The notes under the pieces are model-generated. The model was not told the DNA's origin, did not search any database, and saw only the letters and a program-made list of their open reading frames with translations. A program made the position numbers and the translations under genes. DNA of 39,924 nucleotides, from assembly GCA_964577295.1 (NCBI GenBank), contig CAZNYN010000016.1:1-39924 (forward strand), given 5' to 3'. Of the stretch, positions 1 to 6,432 are shown one piece after another (position 1 is the first letter of the stretch; each line of letters opens with the position of its first letter). The DNA is from CAZNYN01 sp964577295 (GTDB taxonomy: Bacteria > Synergistota > Synergistia > Synergistales > Synergistaceae).

Positions 1-73
1 AAAAAACAGAAGGTTTCCTCCGTCATACAAAGGGTGCAATTCCCCGGTAGCGGACGTAAAGCCAAACCTTCTG
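1..73 (-). terminator. Structured RNA or long-loop terminator at the window edge
   Basis: A perfect 10-bp inverted repeat (CAGAAGGTTT at 7-16, AAACCTTCTG at 64-73) encloses a shorter hairpin, GGG at 32-34 with CCC at 42-44. Read on the minus strand it is followed by six T, so it could end transcription of the minus-strand module that begins at 1797. Read on the plus strand, the GGGTGCAATTCCC hairpin followed by GTAAAGCC resembles parts of FMN or cobalamin riboswitches, but the remaining conserved blocks are not seen. The window starts here, so the element may be cut. From 74 to 390 there is only AT-rich DNA and one repeat copy (290-336), with no credible gene. Confidence 0.35.
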
Positions 74-289
74 AAAGTATCCTATCTCTCTAAAAAGATG
101 TTGTCAAGACAAAGTAATATTTTTGTTTTATATATAAAATGAAAATCTGTTTTAATATATAAATAATATTGTTTTTAATTTAATCAAAATGCCGGATTTG
201 AAACGAATAGGGACAGAGGCACTACGTCCTGCACTGAACTCCCATTGCGGCAAGACGAACATGGCAGCTCCGGCGCGCCTCTTTGCAAT

Positions 290-336
290 ATTTCACGCAA
301 TGCAAAGCAAGCATTTCACCATGTTTCACGCGAAGC
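290..336 (-). repeat. 47-bp dispersed inverted repeat, left copy
   Basis: The reverse complement of 290-336 matches 1986-2032 at 43 of 47 positions. The copy holds TTTCACGC twice, at 291-298 and 324-331. The two copies face each other and flank the three-gene minus-strand module. No coding function is apparent. Confidence 0.7.
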
Positions 337-390
337 GGCTACCGCTGGGCGCAGCAGGCAACTCCTTCTCGGTAACTGCCGTACTTCCCC

Positions 391-603
391 CTACAAAATA
401 GATATGACTTTTTCAGTGGCTTTTACCCTTACTTCGCTATCTTCAGGTTCTGTTGTGTCGAAGGAGTCAGGCTCTTTGTTGTTCAGCGGGGGATTTGATG
501 CGCCGCATTCCGGGCAGGTCCAGATGTCGTATTTTACTGTCATAAGGGTGGACTCGTCTGTGATTCTTTTTCCGCAGTTGTCGCAGGTTATGAAGAGAAG
601 CAT
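391..603 (-). CDS. Small zinc-ribbon protein
   Basis: A 70-residue protein with two CxxC knuckles, C7/C10 (CDNCG) and C30/C33 (CPECG), separated by about 20 residues. This is the pattern of a rubredoxin-like or zinc-ribbon metal site. The acidic C-terminal half (about residues 40-60) looks disordered. The start at 603 was chosen because GAAAGGAG lies at normal distance upstream. A longer reading from 642 would run into the preceding gene. It begins 2 nt after the stop of the HTH gene, so the two are almost certainly cotranscribed. No specific family was recognised. In this context it may be an accessory protein of a mobile or phage-like element. Confidence 0.7.
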   Translation of the reverse strand: MLLFITCDNCGKRITDESTLMTVKYDIWTCPECGASNPPLNNKEPDSFDTTEPEDSEVRVKATEKVISIL

Positions 604-605
604 TG

Positions 606-1346
606 TTATTCTCCTTTCTCTTTGCAGTCGGTTGTCCTGCATTTGCCGAATAGTCTTTCGTAGAGCCGTTCAGCATATTCTTCCGCACTCTCTTTGGGGG
701 CTGCCTCAGGTTTTTGCCCTCCGTAGCCTCCGGCCTTTACTTTCAATATTGTGCTTTCTTTGATAAGAAAGCTGAAGGAAGGCATCCAGTGTCTTGGATT
801 TTTCCCCATAAGCCAAGGGCATTTTCTAATCTCTGTAAAGTATTCTTCCCACCATGAATGGTGCTTTAGGTATGGATTTTGTTCAAGCAGTGCCGTGAAC
901 TTTTTTGCGTCGCTTTCTGTCGGATTTTGAAGGTTGACAAATTCAGGCAAAATTTGATTAAAGCTAGTCACTGCATGGGATAAGACGCGTTCTGTTTCCG
1001 TCATAGGTGTACCGAATTTATGAATTTCCCGTGCCGTTGATTTTGTTTTGCACGGTGACGGTCCTTCAGACGGTACAGTCAGTTGCTCTTTATTTATGTG
1101 ATACTCACGCTTTGCGCGGTTTTGATATGTCAAATTCACCTTTATATAGCCCCTTTCCGTAAGCTTTGTTAGTGAGCCGCATACAGTGCTCTTCCATAAC
1201 CCCGTCATCTTCTCAAGTTCCGATAACGATACGGAACATACAGTATCTTTGGGAGCGGCAGTCAGAAGAGCCGCAATAATGATTTTCTCTGTCGGGTTCA
1301 AGGCACGTGAAGCAAGTACTCTCCTAAAAATTGTTAGGTTCTTCAT
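606..1346 (-). CDS. HTH replication protein, phage replisome-organizer-like
   Basis: A 246-residue protein. Residues about 16-75 form a winged-helix/HTH domain of the type seen in plasmid and phage replication proteins (LNPTEKIIIAALL, then a helix pair around SELEKMTGLWKSTV). The C-terminal half (about 160-205) has a Trp/Phe-rich stretch ending in PWLMGKNPRHWMPSFSFLIK. It resembles the C-terminal motif of phage replisome organizers and DnaD-like proteins, which normally reads PFLxGxNxxGWxxxFDWL. The likely role is binding an origin and recruiting the host helicase; this is inferred. The start overlaps the end of the metallopeptidase gene by 23 nt and has AAAGGA just upstream, which indicates translational coupling. 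The nearby iteron-like repeats are candidate binding sites. Confidence 0.65.
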   Translation of the reverse strand: MKNLTIFRRVLASRALNPTEKIIIAALLTAAPKDTVCSVSLSELEKMTGLWKSTVCGSLTKLTERGYIKVNLTYQNRAKREYHINKEQLTVPSEGPSPCKTKSTAREIHKFGTPMTETERVLSHAVTSFNQILPEFVNLQNPTESDAKKFTALLEQNPYLKHHSWWEEYFTEIRKCPWLMGKNPRHWMPSFSFLIKESTILKVKAGGYGGQKPEAAPKESAEEYAERLYERLFGKCRTTDCKEKGE

Positions 1347-1797
1347 TGTCCTTGTCCTTTATAAGCTGTTTCTCGGCTACATCGGGAAGGTTCTCTCCGT
1401 CAGCTTCCCAGTCTCCGTATTCCATAAGCTCCTGCCAATCGTCATAGTCGTGATATGGGGATATATTCATCTCTCCCGTCTCTTTGTCCTTATATATGTG
1501 GCGCAGTTCGTGGTAGAGAAGGGCCTTTACCTGCTCCGGAGTCATAGTATTTAAATTGCTCTCCCGCAGTTTTATTATGCAGTCATACCTTTTCCCGCTT
1601 AACTGGTACATAACGTCTCTGTTCATTGTGCTTATCGGAAATACCGATGAGCCGCTGTATGAATGCGGGGGAGACTCTCTGTCAAGCAGAAAAAGAATCC
1701 TTGCTGTATCAATATCCAACTTCTGACACGAGACAATCCTGTCTGCGATATGCCTGAAAGATTCTGCAATAACATTTTTAGAGTAAGTCTTTGTCAT
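1324..1797 (-). CDS. Putative phage-type metallopeptidase
   Basis: A 157-residue protein with a zinc-protease HExxH motif at residues 96-100 (YHELRHI) and an acidic/His segment HDYDDW at 116-121 that could supply a third ligand. Size and motif placement fit the putative phage metallopeptidase family (Pfam Phage_metallopep), which is found in prophages and conjugative elements; the true substrate is unknown. An upstream reading to 1896 exists, but AAAGGAG at normal distance from ATG 1797 supports the shorter start. It is the first gene of the three-gene minus-strand module, and a consensus-like promoter lies just upstream. Confidence 0.7.
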   Translation of the reverse strand: MTKTYSKNVIAESFRHIADRIVSCQKLDIDTARILFLLDRESPPHSYSGSSVFPISTMNRDVMYQLSGKRYDCIIKLRESNLNTMTPEQVKALLYHELRHIYKDKETGEMNISPYHDYDDWQELMEYGDWEADGENLPDVAEKQLIKDKDNEEPNNF

Positions 1798-1833
1798 TCT
1801 AATCTCCTTTAGATAACTTATTGTATGTGTATA

Positions 1834-1862
1834 ATGATAACATATGGTAAGCATAAATGCAA
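1834..1862 (-). promoter_or_regulatory. Promoter of the metallopeptidase/HTH/zinc-ribbon module
   Basis: On the minus strand, TTGCAT (1862-1857) and TATCAT (1839-1834) are separated by 17 bp, a sigma-70-type layout, about 37 nt before the metallopeptidase start. The iteron-like array begins 15 bp upstream of the -35 box, so it could also act as a control site. Confidence 0.6.
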
Positions 1863-1876
1863 GGTGGAGTACGTAA

Positions 1877-1920
1877 GTTGAGCGGTAGTTGAACAATGGT
1901 TGAACGATTGTTAGGGGCAG
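1877..1920 (+). repeat. 11-bp iteron-like array, left arm
   Basis: Four contiguous 11-bp units begin at 1877, 1888, 1899 and 1910. The first three read GTTGAGCGGTA, GTTGAACAATG and GTTGAACGATT; the fourth is degenerate after GTTA. The array is mirrored by four units on the opposite strand at 2120-2163. Phased 11-bp units next to a replication-protein-like gene suggest iterons or a regulator binding site. Confidence 0.65.
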
Positions 1921-1985
1921 GGGCTTGGTTTATTACTGCGTGGGAGTCGTTTGCTACGCTTCACGGCGGTCGCTTTGCGGAAGTT

Positions 1986-2032
1986 GCTTCGCGTGAAAGA
2001 TGGTGAAGTGCTCGCTTCGCATTGCGTGAAAT
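1986..2032 (+). repeat. 47-bp dispersed inverted repeat, right copy
   Basis: This is the partner of 290-336, inverted, with 43 of 47 positions identical. It sits between the two iteron-like arms. The segment 1921-2060 is rich in related GCTTCGC/GCGTGAAA pieces and holds no convincing gene. The rest of 1798-2246 carries the module promoter and the two repeat arms. Confidence 0.7.
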
Positions 2033-2119
2033 GTAGGTACACATTTGGCAAGCGATGGGCAAACAATTGTTGAACTATGGACAAACTGTCGACAATCAAC
2101 CGAAACCCAACGCTTCTGC

Positions 2120-2163
2120 AATCGTTTAACAACTGCTCAACCACTGTTCAACTACCGGTCAAC
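2120..2163 (-). repeat. 11-bp iteron-like array, right arm
   Basis: Read on the minus strand, four contiguous 11-bp units from 2163 down to 2120 are GTTGACCGGTA, GTTGAACAGTG, GTTGAGCAGTT and GTTAAACGATT. They match the left arm unit by unit and in the same order. A lone related unit, GTTGAACTATG, lies at 2069-2079. Confidence 0.65.
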
Positions 2164-2246
2164 AAAATTCTTTCACATTTTCCATTTGTATTTTTCGCCC
2201 TTCTTATGCACTATTATAGTTATCAAATATGAAGGGAGGTGTTCTC

Positions 2247-2459
2247 ATGGCTAATGTTAATCCTATCTCGTCTCAGCTTCGTCTCAGTCTGAGTGTCACA
2301 GAGAGCGGAAAGAGTGTTACGAAGTATGTGACTCTCGGAAAACTGAGCACAGTTGTAACTGCGGAGACTTTGGATCTGCTTGCCGATTCTCTCGGCACTT
2401 TGCTTGCTCATCCTGTTTCAATGGTCAGAAAAGTTGACACGGGGCAGTTGGTGAAGTAG
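2247..2459 (+). CDS. DUF1659 family protein
   Basis: A 70-residue protein starting MANVNPISSQLRLSLSV, with a Lys/Thr-rich turn and the segment YVTLGKLSTVV. Size and pattern match the DUF1659 family, small proteins of unknown function common in Firmicutes and Synergistota. AGGGAGGTG precedes ATG 2247, so the in-frame GTG/ATG codons at 2229 are not needed. It is followed 35 nt later by a DUF2922 gene, the usual genomic partner, and the two should form one transcript. Confidence 0.8.
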   Translation: MANVNPISSQLRLSLSVTESGKSVTKYVTLGKLSTVVTAETLDLLADSLGTLLAHPVSMVRKVDTGQLVK

Positions 2460-2494
2460 GCAGTCGGAATTTTTAGGAAAGGAGGTGATTTTAT

Positions 2495-2725
2495 ATGGAG
2501 ACAACGAACGCACTTCGTTTTATCTTTGTCAGTGATAGCGGCGATAGTTTGAATTTCACAGTCAATTATGCAAAGCCCGCCGTTATCGAGGAGGGAGGAA
2601 AGGCTCTTGTCGATGCGTTTGTCGCACTTGTACTGGAGAAGCAGCCCTTTTCAATGACTTTGGCATCCTGCAAAGCCGTTGATTTCATAAAGAGGGAGAT
2701 AACTCCCGTTGTGGAGAACGTATAG
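2495..2725 (+). CDS. DUF2922 family protein
   Basis: A 76-residue protein starting METTNALRFIFVSDSGDSLNFTVNYAKP. The beta-rich opening, the NYAKP-type turn and the small size are typical of DUF2922, a family of unknown function that pairs with DUF1659. A strong AAAGGAGGTGA ribosome binding site precedes it. The transcript appears to end at the GC-rich palindrome 2733-2762. Confidence 0.8.
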   Translation: METTNALRFIFVSDSGDSLNFTVNYAKPAVIEEGGKALVDAFVALVLEKQPFSMTLASCKAVDFIKREITPVVENV

Positions 2726-2732
2726 AGAAAGT

Positions 2733-2762
2733 GAACGGACCGCCGATATCGGCGGTCCGTTC
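2733..2762 (+). terminator. Perfect palindrome after the DUF1659-DUF2922 pair
   Basis: A perfect 30-bp palindrome with 15-bp arms (GAACGGACCGCCGAT and its complement) begins 7 nt after the DUF2922 stop. There is no real T tract (TGTCAATA follows), so termination may be weak or Rho-assisted, or the site could bind a dimeric protein. Confidence 0.5.
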
Positions 2763-2895
2763 TGTCAATATATGTAAAAAGTGAAAAATGAACTTCTTAA
2801 TTTGCCTTATGCCCGTTTTGAAATTTGTTGTATGCTGTTTGCATTGGGCGGTATGTTATGCCTGTTTTTTATATATTAATAAAGGAGAGATGCTT

Positions 2896-3669
2896 ATGTT
2901 GGCGGAAAAACTTATTGACTTGAGGGGCAAGGTTGCTGTCGTAACGGGCGGAGCTGGCGGAATAGGGCGCGGCTCGGCCGAGATGCTTGCGAGTGCGGGA
3001 GCTGATGTGGCTCTTTTGGATATAAAGGCTGAGGAAGCATCCAAGACCGCTGCGGAGATATCTTCAAAATATGGAGTTAAAGCCATAGGCTACAGATGTG
3101 ATGTTATGTCCGAAGAGGAGCAGGAGCGTGTGATAAAAGAGACCGTATCCGACTTCGGCACGATAAATATTCTGGTGAATAACACAGGCGGCGGAGGAGG
3201 CGGACGCGAGGTTTTTGAAGAGCTGACGACCGAATATCTGAACAAGATATATACTTTCAACGTGTACAGTATATTCAGATTTTCCAAGCTCTGCCTGCCT
3301 TATATGAGGGAGTCGGGGTACGGCTCTATTATAAATATCAGCTCTATGGCAAGCATCGCGAGCAGTGTCAATATGACTGTCTACGCATCTTCAAAGGCGG
3401 CCGTCAATGCTCTTACGCGCCAGATGGCTATTGACCTTGCTCCCGTGAGGGTCAATGCCGTTGCGCCGGGGGCTATCAAAACTTATGCGCTTTCAACGGT
3501 TCTCACTGATGAGCTTGAGAAAACTATGCTGAAGTCAACACCGCTGAAGCGTCTCGGCAAGCCCGAAGATATAGGTTCCGCAGTTCTATTCTTTGCCTCT
3601 CCCATGTCTGAGTGGATAACCGGGCAGACGATGTTGGTATCGGGCGGCGGAATGCAGACTTTGGATTAA
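2896..3669 (+). CDS. SDR oxidoreductase, 7-alpha-hydroxysteroid dehydrogenase-like
   Basis: A 257-residue short-chain dehydrogenase with a Rossmann fold. The NAD(P)-binding TGGAGGIG is at 17-24, NN at 95-96, and the catalytic Ser150, Tyr163 and Lys167 are present in SSMASIASSVNMTVYASSK. From memory, several blocks match E. coli 7-alpha-hydroxysteroid dehydrogenase HdhA: a Gly-rich run after NNTG, NMTxYASSKAA, TPLKRLGKPEDI and the C-terminal VSGGGxQ. Oxidation of the bile-acid 7-alpha-hydroxyl is therefore a reasonable guess, but SDR substrates are easily misjudged. The start at 2896 lies 8 nt after GGAG; ATG 2890 is too close. It is a single gene with its own terminator. Confidence 0.85.
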   Translation: MLAEKLIDLRGKVAVVTGGAGGIGRGSAEMLASAGADVALLDIKAEEASKTAAEISSKYGVKAIGYRCDVMSEEEQERVIKETVSDFGTINILVNNTGGGGGGREVFEELTTEYLNKIYTFNVYSIFRFSKLCLPYMRESGYGSIINISSMASIASSVNMTVYASSKAAVNALTRQMAIDLAPVRVNAVAPGAIKTYALSTVLTDELEKTMLKSTPLKRLGKPEDIGSAVLFFASPMSEWITGQTMLVSGGGMQTLD

Positions 3670-3700
3670 TTTAATTTTTGACAAATAGGTGCTATATTTT

Positions 3701-3740
3701 GAGCCTGCTCACTGTTATACGAGCAGGCTCATTATTTTTA
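3701..3740 (+). terminator. Rho-independent terminator after the SDR gene
   Basis: A perfect 10-bp stem (GAGCCTGCTC 3701-3710, GAGCAGGCTC 3721-3730) with a 10-nt loop is followed by ATTATTTTTA. It lies 31 nt after the SDR stop. Confidence 0.85.
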
Positions 3741-3811
3741 GTTTTTATGTGATTTAGCCTCTTTTATATCGTCTGTGGCAATGTAAAGTGAGGCTTTGCG
3801 GCAATGTCTAT

Positions 3812-5227
3812 TTAATAGCCCTGCGGGATGTTGTCAGCTAATTCTTTGGCTTCTGAGTCAAAAATTGCCAGCTTTACGCCTGCGTCCTCTATCTGTTTTC
3901 TTACTTGTTCGGGGGCTGTTCCTCCTATTGTGTTTCTTCTTTCCATGGATTTTTTAGGAGAAAGCAGCGGCAGAAGGTCTTCTTTTACTTCAGGGATGTT
4001 AGACTGCCATTCCTGAAGTGAGAGTTCTGTCATAGGTTTTTTGTTTTCTATGCAGTAGCGCACGATGTGTCCAACTTTTTCATGAGCGTTTCTAAATGGG
4101 ACTCCCTGCATTACAAGGTATTCTGCCACGTCCGTGGCAAGTATAAGACCGTCTGCAAAGCCTCTGTTGGCTGCTTTTTCGTCCACCTGTACCTCTTTTA
4201 TGAGAGGGGGCAGTACGGAGAATATGCCGTGCAGACACTCAAATGTCCTAAAGAGCGAGCGTTTATCGTCTTGGAGGTCTCTGTTGTAGGTGAGGGGAAT
4301 GCCTTTTGTCATTGTGAGGAGATCCATGAGGGCTCCGTTCATTTGTCCGGCTTTGCCGCGCAGTATTTCCAGCACGTCGGGGTTTTTCTTCTGAGGCATT
4401 ATGCTTGAGCCGGTGCAGAATGCGTCAGGAAGTTTTATCCAGCCGAATTCTGTTGTGAAGTATATTATGAGGTCTTCGGAGAGACGGCTGACATGTCCGC
4501 CGAATACAGATGCGAAGTAGAGTATGTCCATGAAGTGGTCTCTGTGGGCCACTGTGTCCATGCTGTTCGCTGTCATTCGGGAGAAGCCTAAGTCATTGCA
4601 GGTGAACTCTCTGTCAAGCGGAAGTGTCGATCCCGCCAAAGCTCCGCATCCCAATGGGCATTCATCGACTGCGTCATAGGCATCAAATAGGCGTTTTGCG
4701 TCACGCAGGAAGGCTTGTGTGTGTGCCATCCAAAACTGTCCCATGGATATCGGCTGTGCCTGCTGGAGGTGCGTGTAGCCCGGCACAACTGTCTCTGCGT
4801 GTTCTTCCGCTTTTTTGAGGAGTACGGATATGAGTTCGTGAAGTCCGTTCCATATTTCGAGGAGTTCTTTGCGCAGATAGAGGCGGACCGTTGTATTAAC
4901 TTGGTCGTTGCGGCTGCGTCCCATGTGGAGGCGCGCTCCGGTAGCTCCGCATCTTTCTATAAGTCTGGATTCAATGTTCATATGTACGTCTTCGAGAGAG
5001 ACTTTTGGTATAAAAGTTCCTGATTTTATCTCTTCGGCGATGGCAGTGAGGTTATTTTCGATTACCAGAGCTTCTTCGGCGGAGAGCAGTCCCGAGTGTG
5101 CCAACATGCGCACATGAGCTATGCTTCCTCTTATGTCTGCAGCAGCCATTCTCCAGTCCAGGTCAAGAGACTGGGTAAAATTTATTACTGCTTCGTTTGT
5201 ATCCTGAGTAAAACGGCCTTTCCACAT
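3812..5227 (-). CDS. argH: Argininosuccinate lyase
   Basis: A 471-residue enzyme of the fumarase/aspartase superfamily that splits argininosuccinate into arginine and fumarate in the cytosol, the last step of arginine synthesis. The family signature GSSIMPQKKNP is at 273-283, with the flexible-loop catalytic Ser. TGARLHMGRSRNDQ at 96-109 and the catalytic His153 in PGYTHLQQAQP are also present. Full length for the family. GGAAGG precedes ATG 5227. It starts 30 nt after the metallophosphoesterase stop and is probably cotranscribed with it. No other arginine gene is in the window. Confidence 0.97.
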   Translation of the reverse strand: MWKGRFTQDTNEAVINFTQSLDLDWRMAAADIRGSIAHVRMLAHSGLLSAEEALVIENNLTAIAEEIKSGTFIPKVSLEDVHMNIESRLIERCGATGARLHMGRSRNDQVNTTVRLYLRKELLEIWNGLHELISVLLKKAEEHAETVVPGYTHLQQAQPISMGQFWMAHTQAFLRDAKRLFDAYDAVDECPLGCGALAGSTLPLDREFTCNDLGFSRMTANSMDTVAHRDHFMDILYFASVFGGHVSRLSEDLIIYFTTEFGWIKLPDAFCTGSSIMPQKKNPDVLEILRGKAGQMNGALMDLLTMTKGIPLTYNRDLQDDKRSLFRTFECLHGIFSVLPPLIKEVQVDEKAANRGFADGLILATDVAEYLVMQGVPFRNAHEKVGHIVRYCIENKKPMTELSLQEWQSNIPEVKEDLLPLLSPKKSMERRNTIGGTAPEQVRKQIEDAGVKLAIFDSEAKELADNIPQGY

Positions 5228-5257
5228 TGTATATTACCTTCCTTTGCTGTTGGTTTC

Positions 5258-6406
5258 TCACTCTTTGGCTGTGTTTATCAAGTCTATCACAACTATTTCG
5301 GGCGGAGCCAAGAGCCTGACGGGAGGCCCTACAAAACCTGCTCCGTTGCTCACGTAGAGGCAGCCTCCGCATTTTAGTTTCTTCAGGCCTCTGTCATGCC
5401 CCGCTATGATATGTCTTGAGTTTAGATATGGGAAGAGCTGTCCTCCGTGAGTGTGTCCGGAAAGCTGCAAGTCGAAGTGCCCTTCCGTTCCCGGCTCTAT
5501 TATGGGCCTGTGCCTTAGGAGCAGAAGGAACTTTTCTCTTTGCTTTTTTTCAAATGAGAGGACAAGAAGTTCCGAGGCGGAGAGGTTCCAAGCTTTTTTT
5601 GCAAGATGGTCTCTGTCGTCCGCTCCGACTATAAGTATGCCGCCAGCTTCCGCGCCTTCCGAACGCAGCACCTTCATACCTGCCGATTCCATAAACTTTT
5701 CCGCGGCTTCTATGTCGTCATAGTAGTCGTGGTTGCCTGTTACTGCGAACATTCCGTATCTTGGCTTTATCTTTCTGAGAATTTCTAACTCGTCTTCTCT
5801 GTTTTCCAAATTACCGTCTGCAAGGTCCCCCGTTACGACTACGATATCGGGATTTGCGGCTATAGTTTTTTCTACGATTTGTCTTAGTAGGGGCAGTCCC
5901 ACCCATGGGCCTAAGTGTAAATCGGTAAGCTGGACTATGCGGAGATTCTTCTCGCCTTTGGGAAGTTTATCTGTAGCTACAGTGACGCATGTTGTTTGTA
6001 TGTTGTTTGCTTGTCTTATGCCCATAAGCATTATAATCGCACTGAGGCCGAAGGATATAGGAAGCTGTTTCGACGACTCTACGGCAAATGATGTGAATTT
6101 GCCAAGCATGTCTGTTCCTATTGCGATAACGAATGCTATTATTACAAATAAGAGCCAGACTCCGCCGAGCCTGTCTGTCCACTTGCGCTGAAGTCCGGAG
6201 TTGATTTTGTCTGTCTTTCTTGTAAGAAATACAAGCTCCATCATGGCAAAACTCCATCCGAGCCACAGTGAACTTGTCCAGCCCGGGCCCGTTACGGCTC
6301 TTATCTTAAAATAGAAAAAAATATGTATAGCGACCGATATTCCGCCGCATACAATCCAAAAAGCGGGATGAGCGGAGAATCTCTTGCCGTATGCTTTATC
6401 TGTCAT
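5258..6406 (-). CDS. Membrane-anchored calcineurin-like metallophosphoesterase
   Basis: A 382-residue protein with about four hydrophobic segments in the first 135 residues (roughly 15-35, 44-62, 82-100 and 113-132), then a metallophosphoesterase domain of the YkuE/YaeI type. All metal-binding blocks are present: D162-x-H164, GD 193-194, GNHD 224-227 and GHTH 317-320. Some family members act on lipid A precursors or phospholipid head groups; the substrate here is unknown. The gene lies between cls and argH with gaps of only 26 and 30 nt. GGAAGGT precedes the start. Placement next to cardiolipin synthase fits a role at the membrane. Confidence 0.9.
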   Translation of the reverse strand: MTDKAYGKRFSAHPAFWIVCGGISVAIHIFFYFKIRAVTGPGWTSSLWLGWSFAMMELVFLTRKTDKINSGLQRKWTDRLGGVWLLFVIIAFVIAIGTDMLGKFTSFAVESSKQLPISFGLSAIIMLMGIRQANNIQTTCVTVATDKLPKGEKNLRIVQLTDLHLGPWVGLPLLRQIVEKTIAANPDIVVVTGDLADGNLENREDELEILRKIKPRYGMFAVTGNHDYYDDIEAAEKFMESAGMKVLRSEGAEAGGILIVGADDRDHLAKKAWNLSASELLVLSFEKKQREKFLLLLRHRPIIEPGTEGHFDLQLSGHTHGGQLFPYLNSRHIIAGHDRGLKKLKCGGCLYVSNGAGFVGPPVRLLAPPEIVVIDLINTAKE

Positions 6407-6432
6407 ATTTTACCTTCCAATCTCATATTGCT

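Noticed and set aside
245..763. 172-aa plus-strand open frame
   Set aside because: It lies antisense to the zinc-ribbon and HTH genes, shows no domain and has no ribosome binding site.
1911..2144. 77-aa minus-strand open frame
   Set aside because: It runs through the repeat arrays and its composition reflects them; no start signal.
4067..4408. 113-aa plus-strand open frame inside argH
   Set aside because: Shadow of argH, no domain and no start signal.
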